Shown here: positions 25,412 through 32,629 of the stretch, piece after piece
Layout of the letters: each line of letters begins with the position of its first letter
How positions within the stretch are numbered: the first letter of the stretch is position 1
From: Saprospiraceae bacterium
GTDB taxonomy: Bacteria; Bacteroidota; Bacteroidia; Chitinophagales; Saprospiraceae
Assembly (NCBI GenBank): GCA_022841745.1
Contig: JALHQW010000014.1
Span: forward strand, 1-64,000
Length of the DNA stretch: 64,000 nucleotides
Direction of reading: 5' to 3'
Made by a program: the position numbers and the translations under genes
Notes under the pieces: model-generated
Databases searched by the model: none
The model's input: the letters and a program-made list of their open reading frames with translations, nothing else
What the model was told of the DNA's origin: nothing

Positions 25412-26443
25412 ATGAAAAAGAAATACCAATGGCTGATTTTGCTGGCAGGGGTGGTGCTGCTGACGGTGTCCAACGCTATCAATTTCGGTTCGGAAAACGA
25501 TATGAGCTGGCTTCAAAAAACAAGTTATCTCGCACTGCTTGCGATGGGTATTTCCTTGCATTTTTCAACCGTATTTCTTATCGGGAAATGGATGCAGACC
25601 CTGTTGCCGGGGCTGCCGTTCACGCTGCGGCGGACGCTGCGGGCTTTCGTCATCGCCGTCCCGGTTCTGACGGTATTGATGACGCTGACAGACAACGGCC
25701 TACGCCAGTTTTCCGACCATCCAGTGTATGACTGGAATTGGCAGACGGTGCTGTTGAACCTCACCCAGTCCGCTGTTACCACCATTTACATCCTGGGCCT
25801 GGCAGAGGCATTTTACCACTATGACCAACTGAACCGCTCGGAGAAGGAAAAAGAGGAACTGCTGCGCATCAACCTGCACTCGCAATACGACAGCCTCAAG
25901 CAGCAGGTGAACCCCCATTTCCTCTTCAACAGCCTGAACAGCCTGAGCTCGCTCATTTCGATTGACCCGCAGAAGGCCGAAAAGTTTGTGGAGGAACTGA
26001 GCCAGGTGTACCGATACCTGCTGCAAAGCAACCGGGACGAACTGACCACCCTGCGCAAGGAACTGGATTTTATCAAATCTTACCTCCATTTGCTGAAAAC
26101 CCGCTTCGGCGAAGGCTTCCGGGTGAACATTGACCTGCCGGAGGCGGTCATGCAGGACTTGATTCCGCCCCTTATCCTGCAATTGCTGGTGGAAAATGCG
26201 GTGAAACACAATGAAATTTCCACCGCTCATCCGCTGCATCTGAGCATCCGCTCGCAGGACGGCGAGCGGCTGGTGGTGAGCAACAACCTGCAACGTCGGA
26301 AAATTATCGTCCCATCTGACAAGGTTGGCCTGGCCAACATTATCGCCCGTTACCGGCTGCTAAATCATCCTTATGTGGAAATACGGGAAACGGAAGACGA
26401 GTTCACCGTAATTCTTCCACTCATTAAAAAACAGGTGTCATGA
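25412..26443 (+). CDS. LytS-type sensor histidine kinase
   Basis: A 343-residue protein with four membrane spans in residues 5-135, a coiled linker, and the His_kinase core: phospho-acceptor H169 in QQVNPHFLFNSLNSLSSL, N box VENAVKHN, and the glycine region KVGLANIIARYRL. It overlaps the following LytTR regulator gene by four bases (ATGA), so the pair is translationally coupled. I took the ATG at 25412 since the frame before it lacks membrane character. The kinase faces the secreted-protein block, but its targets cannot be inferred. Confidence 0.92.
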   Translation: MKKKYQWLILLAGVVLLTVSNAINFGSENDMSWLQKTSYLALLAMGISLHFSTVFLIGKWMQTLLPGLPFTLRRTLRAFVIAVPVLTVLMTLTDNGLRQFSDHPVYDWNWQTVLLNLTQSAVTTIYILGLAEAFYHYDQLNRSEKEKEELLRINLHSQYDSLKQQVNPHFLFNSLNSLSSLISIDPQKAEKFVEELSQVYRYLLQSNRDELTTLRKELDFIKSYLHLLKTRFGEGFRVNIDLPEAVMQDLIPPLILQLLVENAVKHNEISTAHPLHLSIRSQDGERLVVSNNLQRRKIIVPSDKVGLANIIARYRLLNHPYVEIRETEDEFTVILPLIKKQVS

Positions 26444-27216
26444 AAGTTTTTATCATCGAAGACGAATACCTCGGGCTGGAACGGCTCCTCAAATTATTGG
26501 GTGAAACGGATACTTCGCTCACCATGCTCGGCCACGCTGAAAGCATCAAATCATCCGTGCAGTGGCTGCAAAACAACCCTGCTCCCGACCTTATTTTTAT
26601 GGATATCGAACTGGCGGACGGGCAGTGCTTCGAGATTTTCAACCAGGTGCAGGTCAACTCGCCCATCATTTTCACGACTTCCTACGACGAGTATGCACTC
26701 CATGCCTTCAAGGTCAACAGCATTGACTACTTGCTGAAGCCCATAAAATCGGAAGACTTGGCAGCGGCGTTGGAGAAGCTGGGGCGTATGAAAGCACAGT
26801 TCCAATTACCTTCACAAACCGTGTACATTGACAAATTGGTGCAGGAACTGCGCCATTTCCAGCAACCGAAGGAATACCGCAAGCGGTTTTTGTTAAAACA
26901 GGGCCAACGCTGGATCAGCGTTGAAACCCACGAAATCGCTTGGTTCATGGCAGACGGCAAGCTCTGCTTCCTGCGCACCTGGGACAATCGCCGCTTCATC
27001 GTGGACTATACCTTGGAGGAACTCAGCGAGATGCTCGACCCCACCGAGTTCTTCCGGGCGAACCGCAGCTACCTCGTCCATGCCAAAGCAGTGAAGTCCA
27101 TTGACAGCTACTTCGGCGGCAAGCTCATCCTCCAGCTTTCGCCCAAGACCGAGGCGAACGACGTGGTAGTTAGCAAGGAAAAGGCAGGAGAGTTTAAGGC
27201 GTGGATGGGGAAGTGA
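26440..27216 (+). CDS. LytTR-family response regulator
   Basis: The 258-residue regulator has a receiver with phospho-acceptor D55 (LIFMDIELADG) and a LytTR DNA-binding domain from about 155 (KRFLLKQGQRWISVETHEI, then FFRANRSYLVHAKAV). It is coupled by a 4-bp overlap to the LytS-type kinase before it. It is a close relative of the regulators at 9752 and 12895. Confidence 0.93.
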   Translation: MKVFIIEDEYLGLERLLKLLGETDTSLTMLGHAESIKSSVQWLQNNPAPDLIFMDIELADGQCFEIFNQVQVNSPIIFTTSYDEYALHAFKVNSIDYLLKPIKSEDLAAALEKLGRMKAQFQLPSQTVYIDKLVQELRHFQQPKEYRKRFLLKQGQRWISVETHEIAWFMADGKLCFLRTWDNRRFIVDYTLEELSEMLDPTEFFRANRSYLVHAKAVKSIDSYFGGKLILQLSPKTEANDVVVSKEKAGEFKAWMGK

Positions 27217-27230
27217 TGAATGAGAGTTGG

Positions 27231-28186
27231 TCAGTCCGGCCTGTCCACTTTGTTGTGGATAGCTGGCACGGTCTGCAAATAGGCCCAAATTGCCTTCGCC
27301 TCTTCATCGGTCAGGGCCGTGTAGGGCGTCATCGGGTAGCGTAGGGCCGGGCCACTGGGCCGTATTCCCGTCTTGAGGGCCAGTAAGAACTGTTCTTCCG
27401 TCCAGTTGCCGAGACCAGTCTCCTTGTCAGGTGTCAGGTTTCGGGTCACGACAATATTGCCCTCCAAGTCCGGCATGGGATTGCCGCCGCCAAGGTAGCC
27501 GGGCGTCTTTTCCGGCTCCATTTGGTTGGTCGTTTCGAAGCTCTGGCTATGGCAGCCGTAGCAGTCCACTTTCGCTGTGACAAGGTATTTGCCATAAGCC
27601 ACCTTGTCCGAAATCGGCGGCGCTTCGATTGTTTTTTCAGGATAGGGCAGCGGCTTGAAGGCCACACGGCACAGGAATTTAGACAAAAGAGAAGGTTGCG
27701 ACGCAGGCTGCACCACATCGCTCGGCGCAAGTTCCGGCTCATCGGAGCGCAGGTAGGCGATGACGTTCTGGAGGTCTTGGTCGCTCAGGTGTGGGAACTT
27801 GGGCATCCAAGGCGGTGCGAACTTACCGTCCCGCTTCACACCCGTTCGCAGCAGGTAGGCCAGTTCTGAATTGGAGTATCGCCCCGACCCGTACTCCGCA
27901 TGGCTGGTGATATTGGGCGCCCATACCTTGCCAAACATGGAAGGCAAGTCGGCCATGTACTTGCCTTCCAGCTTGCCGCTGGGGGCTTGGTGGCATTGGT
28001 TACAGACCATAGTGGCCAGACGTTTGCCTTCGGCAACCATGGTGCTGTCCGCCTTAAAAGTTGGGTAGTCGGGCAACTTGACTTCGTAACTCGGTATGCC
28101 GCTGAAATGGATATAGGCTGCGCCAATCCCTACAATAAGACTACTGCCCCAAGCACGTAGCCGATGATTTTGAGTACTTTTTTCAT
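27231..28186 (-). pseudogene. Cytochrome c-type protein, 5' end frameshifted
   Basis: The intact part (from about 28076 down) has two haem-binding CxxCH sites, NQCHQ within MVCNQCHQ and YGCHS within DCYGCHSQ, and ends TVPAIHNKVDRPD: a di-haem, cytochrome-c-like periplasmic protein. The true start should be the ATG at 28186, whose codons read MKKVLKIIGYVLGAVVLL, the usual anchor of this family, but then reach TAG at 28130-28132. One extra base there would continue into VGIGAAYIHFSGIPSYEVKL and join the main frame. So either a one-base deletion has inactivated the gene or the assembly has an error. Confidence 0.8.
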
Positions 28187-28214
28187 GAATTCAGATGGTT
28201 GGTGAAAGGTTGAA

Positions 28215-28241
28215 CCAGCCGAAGTTTGGGACTTCGGCTGG
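28215..28241. repeat. Hairpin upstream of the cytochrome gene
   Basis: Perfect 11-base arms CCAGCCGAAGT and ACTTCGGCTGG enclose TTGGG. It lies between the stop of the FAD monooxygenase (28297) and the start of the cytochrome gene (28186), both reverse strand, and has no T-run. It could be a short palindrome of the dispersed type. Confidence 0.6.
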
Positions 28242-28296
28242 CTTAAAGGCAATTACGAAGTGATTGAGAAAATGGATTATTCATCCTCTTCTTGGC

Positions 28297-29478
28297 TTAA
28301 AACTCCACGTCAATCAGCTCCCGCACCTGCCGCTCGTTCATGCTGTCGGGTATCCTTCTGAAGAAAAAATTGCGCAGCCCAGCGAGCAGTGGGTTCTCCA
28401 ATTGCGCCAGCTTGCCAAGCTGCCAAGAGCGGTTCACGACCATGGTCGTGCGCTTCAACCGCTTTTGTTCAAATGCTTGAAAGGCTGTCGCAATGTCGCC
28501 CTGCTCCGCAAGGGTCTTGCCCAAGATGGCCGCTCCTTCGATGGCTTGGCAAGCACCCTGCCCCATGTTGGGCGTGGTGGCGTGGGCGGCGTCGCCGAGC
28601 AGCAGCACCCGCCCGAAGGCGAACTGCTGCACGGGTGCAAAATCTATGATGTCGTTCCACAAAATCTTCGTTGGCTGGGTAGCTTTTATGATGTCGGCGA
28701 TGGGGGCGTGAAGGTCGCCGAAGGTGGCGAGCAGCTCCGTTTTGCTGAAGGCAGCCATGCGCTCGTCCCGCTGCTTGGCGGCGTTCAGGCAGGCAAACCA
28801 GTAAACCCGCCCATCACGAAGCGGCACGATGCCAAAGCGCTTGCCGGGGCCCCAAGTTTCGGAAGCGCCCGTCAGCCCCAGACCTGTCAGGTTTTTGAAA
28901 CCTGATAGGTCTTGCACTTCCGCCTCCGTCACCCCACGCCAGCAGGTATAGCCCGCATAGCGGGTTTTGCTTTGGGGCAAAAGTTGATGCCGGAAGGCAG
29001 AGTGGATACCGTCGGTGGCCACCACGTAGTCCGTGCGGGTTTCGGTGCCATCGGCAAAGCGGATGCGGACGCCGTCGGCCTCCTGCCAAAAATCGGAAGC
29101 TTTTTTGTCGAGTTGGACCGGCACGCCGGGCAGTTGCGCCAGCAGTACCTGTTGCAGGTCGGCCCGGTGTACGCTGAAATTGCTGATGGTTTGCAGGTCA
29201 CGGTTGATGGCGAGGTTATCGTTGTGGGTGATGACCCGTCCCGTTGCGTCGAGTATCTCGAAGTGCTCCAGCACATTGCCGACTGCCAGCACGGTGTCCT
29301 TGATGCCGAGGGAATCGAAGGCCATGACGGCATTGGCAGCGAGCACGAGGCCAGCGCCCACAGGCCGAAGTTCGGGGCTGCCTTCAAAGATTTCGAGTTC
29401 AATATCGGGCCTGTATTTCCGAAGCGCAATGGCGGTCGTCAGACCTGCGATTCCAGCGCCGATGATGGTGATTTTCAC
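28297..29478 (-). CDS. FAD-dependent monooxygenase (PHBH/UbiH type)
   Basis: A 393-residue flavoprotein. The dinucleotide fold is at residues 3-31 (IIGAGIAGLTTAIALRK), the DG motif is TDYVVATDGIHSAFR near 165, and the second FAD motif is LLGDAAHATTPNMGQGACQA near 290. This is the aromatic-hydroxylase family that uses NAD(P)H and oxygen; the substrate is unknown. Residues around 190-200 (QDLSGFKNLTGL) come from a palindromic DNA insert and add 11 residues in front of GASETWG compared with typical relatives, from memory. It stands in a block with a cytochrome and hemerythrin-like genes. Confidence 0.9.
   Translation of the reverse strand: MKITIIGAGIAGLTTAIALRKYRPDIELEIFEGSPELRPVGAGLVLAANAVMAFDSLGIKDTVLAVGNVLEHFEILDATGRVITHNDNLAINRDLQTISNFSVHRADLQQVLLAQLPGVPVQLDKKASDFWQEADGVRIRFADGTETRTDYVVATDGIHSAFRHQLLPQSKTRYAGYTCWRGVTEAEVQDLSGFKNLTGLGLTGASETWGPGKRFGIVPLRDGRVYWFACLNAAKQRDERMAAFSKTELLATFGDLHAPIADIIKATQPTKILWNDIIDFAPVQQFAFGRVLLLGDAAHATTPNMGQGACQAIEGAAILGKTLAEQGDIATAFQAFEQKRLKRTTMVVNRSWQLGKLAQLENPLLAGLRNFFFRRIPDSMNERQVRELIDVEF
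28880..28912. repeat. 33-bp palindrome inserted in the monooxygenase gene
   Basis: Fifteen-base arms AGACCTGTCAGGTTT and AAACCTGATAGGTCT surround TTG with a single mismatch. The element is exactly 33 bases, 11 codons, and is read in frame. Its apex is nearly identical to that of the intergenic palindrome at 8901-8941, which supports mobility rather than chance. Confidence 0.85.
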
Positions 29479-29600
29479 TGTAAAAAAACTGTTTTAAGAT
29501 TCTACCATTTGAACAATTCCTTGCTATTGATTTGGGAGGCTATTCCGCAAGTACCTGATTGTCAAATGATTTCAAGTTTCTGATTCCAGCTTTCAGCTTA

Positions 29601-30284
29601 TCAAGCTGTTTGAAGAATTGCTTCTTCCAGCGCCTCAAACGCTTCCTTCGAAAGTACAGCCTCGGTCCGTTCCATCACCTGTGCAAAAAACGCAGCAGGT
29701 GCGCCCATTTGTATGCCTTTCAGCAGTTCAATGCGCTCAGCATGGTTGAGGCTGGGCAGGATGTACTGCGTCCAGGCCAGCATCTTGTCTGGCGGAATAT
29801 TGCTGACAATCTGGAAGTGCAGTGCCATGATTTCCTCGTCCTCGAAATTGTCCCATAGCAGGGCCTGCGTCACCTGCTCCTCTTCGAGCATGTGCTCAAG
29901 GTGGGCGGCATGCAGCTTGCTGAGGTCTTGGTAAAAAGCATAGCCCCTTGCATTGGCTTCTTGTGGGCTGAGGCCGGGTTCTTGCAGGCTTTCCAGCTTT
30001 GCCATCACTTCTTCTTGGAGCAGTTCCAATGCGATATGGTCTTGCTCGTCATGGTCGGCGCTGCCCGGCACTCGCGCTGCAAGCGAAGTAAGGATGAACT
30101 GGTTTTCGAGGTGGGCATGCTCTTCGAGGAGTCCACCAAACTCTACCAATTGGGCAGTCAGGTCTGCCACATGTGCTGGGTTGGCATAATCCAAACTGCC
30201 AGCTTTCATAGTAATTTGTGCAAAAGCGAATCGGATGCCTTTGTGCGGCGTAAGTACGAGCGAAGGTCGGGTTGATTGTTTCAT
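29601..30284 (-). CDS. Hemerythrin-like (HHE) protein
   Basis: A 227-residue, mostly helical cytoplasmic protein. Histidine and acidic residues are spaced as in HHE domains: H56, H58 and E60 (EEHAHLENQF), H78 and H83 (DHDEQDHIALEL), and H in KLHAAHLEHMLEEEQV. Such proteins bind di-iron and oxygen or reactive species. The start at 30284 is supported by the matching leader of the gene at 31249. The end (TEAVLSKEAFEALEEAILQTA) is unremarkable. Together with its twin leader gene it could be part of a stress regulon. Confidence 0.8.
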   Translation of the reverse strand: MKQSTRPSLVLTPHKGIRFAFAQITMKAGSLDYANPAHVADLTAQLVEFGGLLEEHAHLENQFILTSLAARVPGSADHDEQDHIALELLQEEVMAKLESLQEPGLSPQEANARGYAFYQDLSKLHAAHLEHMLEEEQVTQALLWDNFEDEEIMALHFQIVSNIPPDKMLAWTQYILPSLNHAERIELLKGIQMGAPAAFFAQVMERTEAVLSKEAFEALEEAILQTA

Positions 30285-30363
30285 TTGAAATTTAATGGAT
30301 TTTTATGAAAGAAAAATTATAGCTGTTAAAAATGTCCTGCCTATCGTCTAACCGCCAATCGGC
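30280..30363 (-). promoter_or_regulatory. Leader/promoter A shared with the gene at 31249
   Basis: About 84 bases match 31245-31328 at roughly four bases in five. Read on the reverse strand, both contain TTAGACGATAGGC, then GGACATTTT, and end AAATTTCAAATG with the start codon. The similarity stops before the coding part. This probably marks a common promoter or untranslated element, perhaps for an alternative sigma factor. Shared regulation of the hemerythrin-like and TTHB210-like genes follows by inference. Confidence 0.7.
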
Positions 30364-30420
30364 AGGCTTGTTTTAGAGGGTTTGAGGATATAGGAATTGG
30401 ATGATTGGATAATTTTTCGA

Positions 30421-30466
30421 TGGTTTCGGTGCCTGCTCCGAGGCATCGTTGCAGGCACTGAAACCA
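30421..30466 (-). terminator. Hairpin after the TTHB210-like gene
   Basis: Arms TGGTTTCGGTGCCTGC and GCAGGCACTGAAACCA have one mismatch and a 14-base loop. The hairpin begins 10 bp after the stop of the gene ending at 30476 on the reverse strand and is followed by an AT-rich but interrupted T-stretch, so it is a possible terminator or another dispersed palindrome. Confidence 0.5.
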
Positions 30467-30475
30467 TTGAATTAT

Positions 30476-31249
30476 TTATCCCTTGTGCTTGTGCGCCAGC
30501 CCTGCCAACACGATGCTGTACATTTTTTTGGAAGCATCATAGCGGAGGTCGTAGCTGGCGGGGTAGTATCCCTCCTGCTGCCATTTTTGCGGCTGGCGGA
30601 TAGTGTTGCTCTCGTTGCGCTTGGACTTGAGGTAGTCCAACGTTACCATTGGCTCAAGGAAGGTCAGCTCACCATCGTATTTTCCATAAATAAAGGTCTT
30701 GGTGAAGCTCCCCGTGCCAGCGATTTCGGGCGATAACAGGTCAATGACATGGGCACCCATGCCCGGTACGCCGCCCGGAGTTTCGAGGTACATGGGAGGG
30801 AGGTACTCGGCGGGCAGCGGTTTGTTGAACTGCGTACTGTCAAATGGGCCGATGGCGCCCCGCTCGGCCTCGGTGATGAAGTAGAAATGGCAGTCGAAAT
30901 GCGGGAGGTCATAGACACCGGGCGGCTCGTGGCCATGCTCGTTCCAGTCGAAAGTGATATGCGTGTAGGGCGCAACGTCAATGTCGGCGGGCATTTTGAG
31001 CAGGTACTCGTGGCCGTGCGGGTCGCCAGTAGGCAGGTTTTGGAGGGCCTTTTCGTCGAACATTAGGCCGGCCTCGATGGGTTCGCCCGCTGCGTCCGTT
31101 TTCACATAAGACATGGCCTTGCCGTCGCCCACGCTGATTTCAGGGCCGAAGAACTCGGTCTTGGGTTTTGGGTCGTCGTCCTCCTTGCAGGAAGTAAGGG
31201 TAGACAAAATGGCCATGCACATGACGAGGCCAGAAAGGATTGTTTTCAT
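30476..31249 (-). CDS. TTHB210-like domain lipoprotein (DUF5602)
   Basis: From the ATG at 31249 (aligned with its twin leader) the product has 257 residues and lipobox LTSC. The pattern FFGPEISVGDGKAMSYVK, then THITFDWNEHGHEPPGVYD and LPHFDCHFYFITEAER matches what I recall of the TTHB210-like family (DUF5602), first described in Thermus, where it is tied to a sigma-E system; this is from memory. Histidine-rich clusters (HGHEYL, HGHEPP, HFDCHFY) suggest metal binding. Extracytoplasmic lipoprotein. Confidence 0.75.
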   Translation of the reverse strand: MKTILSGLVMCMAILSTLTSCKEDDDPKPKTEFFGPEISVGDGKAMSYVKTDAAGEPIEAGLMFDEKALQNLPTGDPHGHEYLLKMPADIDVAPYTHITFDWNEHGHEPPGVYDLPHFDCHFYFITEAERGAIGPFDSTQFNKPLPAEYLPPMYLETPGGVPGMGAHVIDLLSPEIAGTGSFTKTFIYGKYDGELTFLEPMVTLDYLKSKRNESNTIRQPQKWQQEGYYPASYDLRYDASKKMYSIVLAGLAHKHKG

Positions 31250-31328
31250 TTGAAATTTAAAGGATTTCATGGAAGAAAAAATTGAAGATGTTTAAAATGT
31301 CCCGCCTATCGTCTAAGCGCCGATTGGC
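31245..31328 (-). promoter_or_regulatory. Leader/promoter B, copy of 30280-30363
   Basis: Second copy of the shared element, in front of the TTHB210-like gene, with the same TTAGACGATAGGC core and the same AAATTTCAAATG start context. Two copies fewer than 1 kb apart, each placed at a start, fit duplicated regulation and not random repetition. Confidence 0.7.
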
Positions 31329-31337
31329 TGTTTTTTT

Positions 31338-31541
31338 TTGATGGGACAAAAATGGGGGGGCGGACAGGTTACGGGAAAGTGCAAATGCGTTGAGTTGTTA
31401 AAAAGCCTGCATGAATTGAGGAGAGCGCAAGGAATACATGTCTGTGAAGCCTATCAGGCATGGGTGGACATTCTTTTTGAAATGGACAAAATCAACATTG
31501 GGTTTTTAACTACGAGCCTGACCTATGGTTTTATTAAGTGA
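31338..31541 (+). CDS. Possible 67-residue protein
   Basis: An open frame with no known motif (Cys pair in GKCKCVELL, helical HELRRAQGIH, end TYGFIK). It is the only forward frame before the forward-acting terminator at 31554-31586, which otherwise has no gene. It lacks a good ribosome binding site. Kept with low confidence; the gap 31329-31637 shows nothing else. Confidence 0.25.
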   Translation: MMGQKWGGGQVTGKCKCVELLKSLHELRRAQGIHVCEAYQAWVDILFEMDKINIGFLTTSLTYGFIK

Positions 31542-31553
31542 TTATTATGCAGA

Positions 31554-31586
31554 AGCCCCGGCACTTTTAAGTGACCGGGGCTTTGT
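31554..31586 (+). terminator. Rho-independent terminator, forward
   Basis: AAGCCCCGGCAC pairs with GTGACCGGGGCTT with one bulged base, followed by TGTTTCTTC. The T-rich side is on the forward strand, thus it ends some forward transcript, possibly the small frame just before it. Confidence 0.6.
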
Positions 31587-31637
31587 TTCTTCAAGGTTGG
31601 ACAGGATTGTTTCTGACCACCATCTCTATGCTGGGTT

Positions 31638-32258
31638 CTATTTAATCGTCAATTCAATCAAATAATAATGAGGGATTTTAAACTTATCAAATAGCTTTTC
31701 AGGGTCCATGCCCGACTGTGCCACCTCGCAGTAAGAGGCACTTCCATCTTCACGGACAAATGGCGTCATATAAACGAGCAGGTAATTACTACCTTTTATT
31801 TTGAAGGGGATTTCATCCTTGCTGCCAAGAAAATTCTTCAGGACATAATCCCCGGTTTTATGCTCAGGTATTTTATATTTTTCACTTATGGAGAACCGTT
31901 TAAATTTTACCATTAAATTAAAGAAGCCGCTCGCATCCACTTGGGTAAGTACCTTAAAATCTAAGCTATCTGCCTTAATTTTAAAAAAATTATCCCTGCT
32001 TGAATCAAATATAACTTCCGACCGCTTTAAAGCTCCGCCCTCAAATTCTTTTAGGGTTATGTGGTAATCCTTGCCTTTTATTCCCACCGCTTTTATCTTA
32101 ACCTTTTCATAGTCAATGCCTTGGAAGGCCATTAAATCCCGCATCTCTTCGCTTTCTGGTCCGTTTTCAATTGACAATGTACCCATGTCTTGGCAAATCG
32201 TTTGATTTAACAAGGAAATTAATAAAACAATAGCTGTGCTAAATGTAATTCGTTTCAT
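31638..32258 (-). CDS. Secreted protein of unknown function
   Basis: The 206-residue protein starts with a signal peptide (MKRITFSTAIVLLISLLNQTIC) and continues with beta-rich sequence (VKIKAVGIKGKDYHITLKEF; FFNLMVKFKRFSISEKYKI) without recognisable motif. Its DNA is clearly more AT-rich than the neighbours, which suggests a different history. It stands alone, with a 371-bp empty gap upstream. Confidence 0.65.
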   Translation of the reverse strand: MKRITFSTAIVLLISLLNQTICQDMGTLSIENGPESEEMRDLMAFQGIDYEKVKIKAVGIKGKDYHITLKEFEGGALKRSEVIFDSSRDNFFKIKADSLDFKVLTQVDASGFFNLMVKFKRFSISEKYKIPEHKTGDYVLKNFLGSKDEIPFKIKGSNYLLVYMTPFVREDGSASYCEVAQSGMDPEKLFDKFKIPHYYLIELTIK

Positions 32259-32390
32259 GTTACGGCTTATTTTGCAGCTAAAACGGGGCTATTGGTTTCA
32301 ATATTCGCTCATCAAAAACTTTAACAACTAATGAATTTCAAGGAGCAGCGGTGCCCGTGTGGACTTAGAATCACAGGGGCTTTTAATTTT

Positions 32391-32495
32391 TATACTTGAC
32401 GCCATTCGGTTTTGTGCATTTGCTAGGCGAAGATTTCCGAAATCTTTAAGATTTCGGAAATCTGGTTTGCACAAATTCTAATGGCGCACAGTATA
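32391..32495. repeat. Composite palindrome (palindrome within an inverted repeat)
   Basis: The outer arms, about 28 bases each (left TATACTTGACGCCATTCGG, right copy ending ATGGCGCACAGTATA), are imperfect inverted copies. In the middle is a perfect 33-base palindrome 32431-32463 with 16-base arms AGATTTCCGAAATCTT around T32447. One element seems to have inserted into the loop of another. Otherwise the gap 32259-32629 shows nothing. Confidence 0.75.
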
Positions 32496-32629
32496 AAAAA
32501 ATTCCGCAGGTAAAAAATCCGCACGACCCTTTCACCCGCAAGTAGTTTGGAGTACTCCAATGAGAAGGACTATATACCTTGATTGAAGTTAAACAAATTA
32601 ATTGGTCAATATCCAACACATTCTGAGCA

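Noticed and set aside
28912-29583. 223-residue forward frame over the monooxygenase start
   Set aside because: Antisense shadow; the FAD-binding motifs are on the reverse strand.
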